Shown: positions 58,542-64,000 of the stretch, piece by piece
Numbering within the stretch: the first letter of the stretch is position 1
Layout: each line of letters begins with the position of its first letter
Assembly (NCBI RefSeq): GCF_949987535.1
Contig: NC_080072.1
Span: 54,380,356-54,444,355, forward strand
Direction of reading: 5' to 3'
Length of the DNA: 64,000 bases
DNA from: Balaenoptera acutorostrata
Taxonomy: Eukaryota > Chordata > Mammalia > Artiodactyla > Balaenopteridae
Program-made: the position numbers and the translations under genes
Notes under the pieces: model-generated
Told to the model about the DNA's origin: nothing
The model's input: the letters and a program-made list of their open reading frames with translations, nothing else
Databases searched by the model: none

Positions 58542-61500
58542 ATGGTCATAGGAACATACATATCGATAATTACCTTAAACGTGAATGGATTAAATGTTCC
58601 AACCAAAAGACACAGGCTTGCTGAATGGATACAAAAACAAGACCCATATATATGCTGTCTACAAGAGACCCACTTCAGACCTAGGGACACATACGGACTG
58701 AAAGTGAGGGGATGGAAAAAGATATTCCATGCAAATGGAAATCAAAAGAAAGCTGGAGTAGCAATACTCATATCAGATAAAATAGACTTTAAAATAAAGA
58801 ATGTTACAAGAGAACAGGGAGGACACTACATAATGATCAAGGGATCAATCCAAGAAGATATAACAATTATAAATATATATGCACCCAACATAGGAGCACC
58901 TCAATACATAAGGTAACTGCTAACAGCTCTAAAAGAGGAAATCGACAGTAACACAATAATAGTGGGGTACTTTAACACCTCACTTACACCAATGGACAGA
59001 TCATCCAAAATGAAAATAAATAAGGAAACAGAAGCTTTAAATGACACAATAGACCAGATAGATTTAATTGATATTTATAGGACATTCCATCCCAAAACAG
59101 CAGATTACACTTCCTTCTCAAGTACACACGGAACATTCTGCAGGATAGATCACATCTTGGGTCACAAATCAAGCCACAGTAAATTTAAGAAAATTGAAAT
59201 CATATCAAGTATCTTTTCTGACCACAAGCTATGAGATTAGAAATGAATTACAGGGAAAAAAACGTAAAAAACAGAAACACATGGAGGCTAAACAGTACGT
59301 TACTAAATAACCAAGAGATCAATGAAGAAATCAAAGAGGAAATCAAAAAATACTTAGAGACAAATGACAATGAAAACACGACGATCCAAAACCTATGGGA
59401 TGCAGCAAAAGCAGTTCTAAGAGGGAAGTTTATAGCTATACAAGCCTACTTGTATAGGCTCAAGAAACAAGAAAAATCTCAAATATACAATCTAACCTTA
59501 CACCTAAAGGAACTAGAGATAGAAGAACAAACAAAACCCAAAGTTAGCAGAAGGAAAGAAATCATAAAGATCAGAGCAGAAATAAATGAAATAGAAACAA
59601 AAAAACAATAGCAAGGATCAATACAACTAAAAGCTGGTTCTTTGAGAAAATAAACAAAATTGATAAACCATTAGCCAGATTCATCAAGAAAAAGAGGGAG
59701 AGGACTCAAATCAATAAAATTAGAAATGAAAAGGGAGAAGTTACAACAGACACTGCAGAAATACAAAGCATCCTAAGAGACTACTACAAGCAACTCTATG
59801 CCAATAAAATGGACAACCTGGCAGAAATGGACAAATTCTTAGAAAGGTATAACCTTCCAAGACTGAACCAGGAAGAAATAGGAAATATGAACAGACCAGT
59901 CACAAGTAATGAAATTGAAGCTGTGATTAAAAATCTGTCAACAAAGAAAAGTCCAGGACCAGATGGCTTGACAGGTGAATTCTATCAAACATTTAGAGAA
60001 TAGCTAACACCCATCCTTCTCAAACTCTTCCAAAAAATTGTGGAGGAAGGAACACTCCCAAACTCATTCTATGAGGCCACCATCACCCTGATACCAAAAC
60101 CAGACAAAGAGACTACAAAAAAAGAAAACTACAGACCAATATCACTGATGAATATAGATGCAAAAATCCTCAACAAAATACTAGCAAACAGAATCCAACA
60201 ACACATTAAAAGGATCATACACCATGATCAAGTGGGATTTATCCCAGGGATGCAAGGATTCTTCAATATACGTAAATCAATCAGTGTGATACACCATATT
60301 AACAAATTGAAGAAGAAAAACCATATGATCATCTCAATAGATGCAGAAAAAGCTTTTGATAAAATTCAACACCGATTTATGATAAAAACTCTCCAGAAAG
60401 TGGGCATAGAGGGAACCTACCTCAACATAATAAAGACCATATATGACAAACCCACAGCAAACATCATTCTCAATGGTGAAAAACTGAAAGCATTTGCTCT
60501 AAGATCAGGAACAAGACAAGGATGTCCACTCTCACCACTGTTATTCAACATAGTTTGGGAAGTCCTAACCACGGCAATCAGAGAAGAAAAAGAAATAAAA
60601 GGAATCCAAATTGGAAAAGAAGAAGTAAAACTGTCACTGTTTGCAGATGACATGATACTATACATAGAGAATCCTAAAGATGCCACCAGAAAACTACTAG
60701 AGCTAATCAGTGAATTTGGTAAAGTAGCAGGATACACAATTAATGCACAGAAATCTCTTGCATTCCTATACATGAATGATGAAAAATCTGAAAGAGAAAT
60801 TAAGGAAACACTCCCATTTACCACTGCAACAAAAAGAATAAAATACCTAGGAATAAACCTACCTAGGGAGACAAAAGATCTGTATGCAGAAAACTATAAG
60901 ACACTGATGAAAGAAATTAAAGATGATACCAACAGGTGGAGAGATATACCATGTTCTTGGGTTGGAAGAATCAATATTGTGAAAATGACTGTACTACCCA
61001 AAGCAATCTACAGATTCAGTGCAATTCCTATCAAATTACCAGTGGCATTTTTTACGGAACTAGAACAAAAAATCTTAAAATTTGTATGGAAACACAAAAG
61101 ACCCCGAATAGCCAAAGTAGTCTTGAGGGAAAAAAACGGAGCTGGAGGAATTAGGCTCCCTGACTTCCGAGTATACTTCAAAACTACAGTAATCAAGACA
61201 ATATGGTACTGGCACAAAAACAGAAATATAGATCAATGGAACAAGATAGAAAGCCCAGAGATAAACCCACGTACCTATGGTCAACTAATCTATGACAAAG
61301 GAGGCAAGGATATACAATGCAGGAAAGGCAGTCTCTTCAATAAGTGGTGCTGGGAAAACTGGACAGCTACATGTAAAAGAATGAAATTAGAACATTCCCT
61401 AACACCACACACAAAAATAAACTCAAAATGGATTCGAGACCTAAATGTAAGACCGGACACTATAAAACTCTTAGAGGAAAACATAGGAAGAACACTCTTT

Positions 61501-62335
61501 GACATATACATCACAGCAAGATCTTTTTTGATCCACCTCCTGGAGTAATGGAAATGAAACCAAAAATAAACAAATGGGACCTAATGAAACTTCAAAGCTT
61601 TTGCACAGCAAAGGAAACTGTAAACAAGACGAAAAGACAACCCTCAGAATGGGAGAAAATATTTGCAAACGAATCAACGGACAAAGGATTAATCTCCAAT
61701 ATATATAAACAGCTCATGCAGCTCAATATTACAAAAACAAGCAACCCAATCCAAAAATGGGCAGAAGACCTAAGTAGACATTTCTCCAAAGAAGACATAC
61801 AGATGGACAAGAAGCACATAAAAAGCTGCTCAACATCACTAATTATTAGAGAAATGCAAATCAAAAGTACAATGAGGTATCACCTCACACCAGTTTGAAT
61901 GGGCATCATCAGAAAATGTACAAACAACAAATGCTGGAGAGGGTGTGAAGAAAAGGGAACCGTCTTGCATTGTTGGTGGGAATGTAAATTGATACAGCCA
62001 CTATGGAGAACAGTATGGAGGTTCCTTAAAAAACTAAAAATAGAATTACCGTATGACCCAGCAATCCCACTACTGGGCATATACCCAGAGAAAACTATTA
62101 ATTCAAAAAGACACATGCACCCCAGTGTTCATTGCAGCACTATTTACAATAGCCAGGTCATGGAAGTAACCTAAATGCCCATCAACAGACGAATGGATAA
62201 AGAAGATGTGGTACATATATACAATGGAATATTACTCAGCCATAAAAAGGAACGAAATTGGGTCATTTGTAGAGACATGGATGGATCTAGAGACTGTCAT
62301 ACAGAGTGAAGTAAGTTAGAAAGAAAAACAAATAT
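58542..62335 (+). pseudogene. L1 ORF2 (endonuclease/reverse transcriptase), broken
   Basis: Starts MVIGTYISIITLNVNGLN, the endonuclease head, with LQETHF present. Breaks seen: TAA at 58914, a one-base deletion near 59226, a frame change near 59605, TAG at 60001, and a frame change near 61520. The longest piece, 60040-61548 (502 codons), carries the reverse-transcriptase domain with [22 protein letters not shown] and the catalytic FADD at about residues 205-208. The cysteine-containing C-terminal part lies in another frame at about 61548-62170. ORF2 normally nicks target DNA and copies L1 RNA. This copy cannot make a full protein. Confidence 0.93.
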
Positions 62336-62554
62336 CGTATATTGACGCATATATGTGGAACCTAGAAAAATGGTACAGATGAACTGGTTTGCAGGGCAGA
62401 AATTGAGACACAGATGTAGAGAACAAACGTATGGACACCAAGGGGGGAAAGCGGTGGGGGGTTGTCTGTGTGATGAATTGGGCTGTTGGGATTGACATGT
62501 ATTCACTGATGTGTATAAAATTGACGACTAATAAAAAAAAAGGTCATAGAGTGG

Positions 62555-64000
62555 CTGGATGAATAAAAAAAACAAGACTCAACTATATGCTGCCTACTAG
62601 TGACTCACTTCAACTTTACTGATACACATAGGCTCAAAGTGAAAGGGTGGGAAAAGACATTCCATACAAATGAAAACTGAAGTGGGAAAAAAGAGTGGGA
62701 GTAGTTCATTTTATATCAGAGAAAATGGACTTTAAGCCAAAAATGGTAACAACAGACAAAGAAGGGCATTATATAATGAAAAAGAGGTCAATTTATCAAG
62801 AAGATAAAACAGTTGTAAATATATATGCACCCAGAATTGGAGCACCTAAATATATTAAGCAAATACTAACAGATCTGAAGGGAGAAATAGACAACAATAC
62901 AATATTAGTAGAGGACTCCAGCAGCTTACTTAAATCAACAATGGATAGATCATCCAGACAGGAAATCAGTAAGGAAATGTTGGAACTGAACTATATTTTA
63001 GACCAAATGGACCAAACAGACATATACAGAACATTCCATCCAACAGCAGCAGAATACACATTCTTCTCAAGTGCCTATGGAACATTCTCTAGGATAAATC
63101 TTACAAGTCACAAAACAAGTCAGCAAATTTAAGAAGATTGAAATCATACAAAGTATCTTTTCTGAGCAGAATGGTGTGAAACTAGAAATGAAAAACAGGA
63201 GGAAAACTGGAAAATTCACAAATATAGGGGCATTAATCAGCAATTAGTCAACCAGTTAGTCGAAGAAGAAATCAAAAGGGAAATAAAAAATATCTTGAAA
63301 GAAGCAAAAATGGAAACACAACATACCAAACTCATGGGATGCAGCAAAAGCAGTTCTGAGAGGGAAGCATAATATATAGTGATAAACACCTATGTTAAGA
63401 AAAAAGAAAGATCTCAAGTAAACAACCTAACTTTATACCTCAAGGAACTAGAAAAAGAAGAGCAAATTAAGGCCAAGGTTGCAGAAGGAAGGAAATAACA
63501 AAGTCCAGAGCAGAAATAAATGGAAACCAGAAAAAAAATAGAAAAGATCAATGAGACTGAGAGCTGATTTTTTTAAAAGATAAAATTACCAAATTTTTAG
63601 CTGGGCTAACTAAGGAAAAAGGCTCAAAAAAATAAAATCAGAAATGCAAGAGGAGACATCACAGGTGATACCACAGAAGTACAAAGAATCCCAAGAGACT
63701 ACTGTGAACAATTATATGCCAACAAATTGGATAACCTAAAAGAAATGGATAAATTCCTAGAAACATACAACCAACCAAGATTGACTCATGAAGAAATAGA
63801 AGATCTGAACAGAGTAATGAAATTGAGTATTGAGTAATGAAATTGAAATTAGTAATGAAATTGAATCGGTAATAAAATACCTTCCAACAAAGAAAAGCCC
63901 AAGACCAGATGGTTTCCCTGGTGAATTCTACCAAACATTTAAAGAAGATTTAATGCTGGTCCTTCTCTAACTCTTCCAAAAAATTGTAGGGGAGAGAACA
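62555..64000 (+). repeat. Old L1 ORF2 (right part)
   Basis: After the target duplication the older L1 resumes: ctggatgaataaaaaaaaca, catatatgcacccagaattg-like text, then the endonuclease end and linker to about [19 protein letters not shown] at the right edge. Several stops break it. The longest open piece, 62695-63132, covers endonuclease sequence. A small tandem duplication of a gagtaatgaaatt phrase lies at 63815-63865. Confidence 0.87.

Larger units (their letters stand above)
57536..62542 (+). mobile_element. Near-full-length L1 retrotransposon, inactive
   Basis: A 5-kb L1 inserted in the ORF2 start of an older L1, flanked by an exact 12-base duplication gtcatagagtgg at 57524-57535 and 62543-62554. 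It retains only the last ~115 bases of 5'UTR, then both ORFs, the 3'UTR, and a short A-run. Both ORFs are broken, so it cannot mobilise itself. Confidence 0.96.
45461..64000 (+). other. RNF169: RNF169 intron 4 (5' part)
   Basis: The intron starts with gtaaga and runs off the window. To about 53.4 kb it is single-copy DNA with scattered MIR, L2, L1 and two SINEs. Beyond that it is almost wholly L1. The stretches 45470-46000, 46650-47845, 47980-49070, 49430-50025, 50390-50830, 51320-51590, 52180-52850 and 53050-53470 hold nothing I can name. Confidence 0.8.

Noticed and set aside
62695..63132. 145-codon frame as a distinct gene
   Set aside because: It is endonuclease-domain sequence of the old L1 that resumes after the nested insertion.
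1..64000. CRISPR array, operon or phage-like system
   Set aside because: The direct repeats are SINE/L1 copies or microsatellites. There are no regularly spaced short repeats, and the sequence is plainly mammalian intron.
1..64000. Stand-alone tRNA, snRNA, snoRNA or microRNA genes
   Set aside because: The tRNA-like text is confined to SINE heads. I found no U6, 7SK, Y RNA or 5S signature. The hairpin at 17560 is too short (15 bp) for a microRNA precursor.

Overview
The window is mammalian genomic DNA, almost certainly from a cetartiodactyl and most likely a cetacean. The basis is twelve copies of the roughly 300-base tRNA-derived CHR-type SINE (Cetacea-Hippopotamus-Ruminantia family), L1 3' ends of the type found in that group, and no recognisable ruminant Bov-B or Bov-tA elements. 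It has no bacterial or viral gene organisation. Nearly all of it is intron.

The host gene is on the plus strand and I read it as RNF169, a RING-finger ubiquitin ligase of the DNA double-strand-break response. Three short internal exons can be read, at about 14411-14484, 39741-39887 and 45342-45460. Each has a consensus splice acceptor and donor. Their phases are compatible and they encode a continuous stretch of about 112 codons that matches what I remember of RNF169 just downstream of the RING. The RING exon should lie upstream of the window and the large C-terminal exons downstream. I numbered the introns on the assumption that only one exon lies upstream.

Layout. Bases 1-14410 (intron 1) hold nested SINEs, MIR, MER2 and Tigger DNA elements, and an old L1 split by a younger L1 and by an LTR-like block. 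Bases 14485-39740 (intron 2) hold a rearranged stretch at 17560-17659, two processed pseudogenes (MRPS31 on the minus strand, GLOD4 on the plus strand), and a 7-kb L1/SINE cluster at 29-36.5 kb. Bases 39888-45341 (intron 3) are mostly single-copy with L2 and MIR. Bases 45461-64000 (intron 4) are single-copy plus old repeats up to 53 kb, then a nest of L1 elements containing a solo LTR and a 5-kb L1 with a 12-base target-site duplication.

No new gene system is visible. The most unusual structure is at 17560-17659. There a perfect 15-bp hairpin is followed by exact copies of two separate segments lying about 1.9 and 2.4 kb upstream. This is the signature expected of a template-switching replication event, or of an assembly error.
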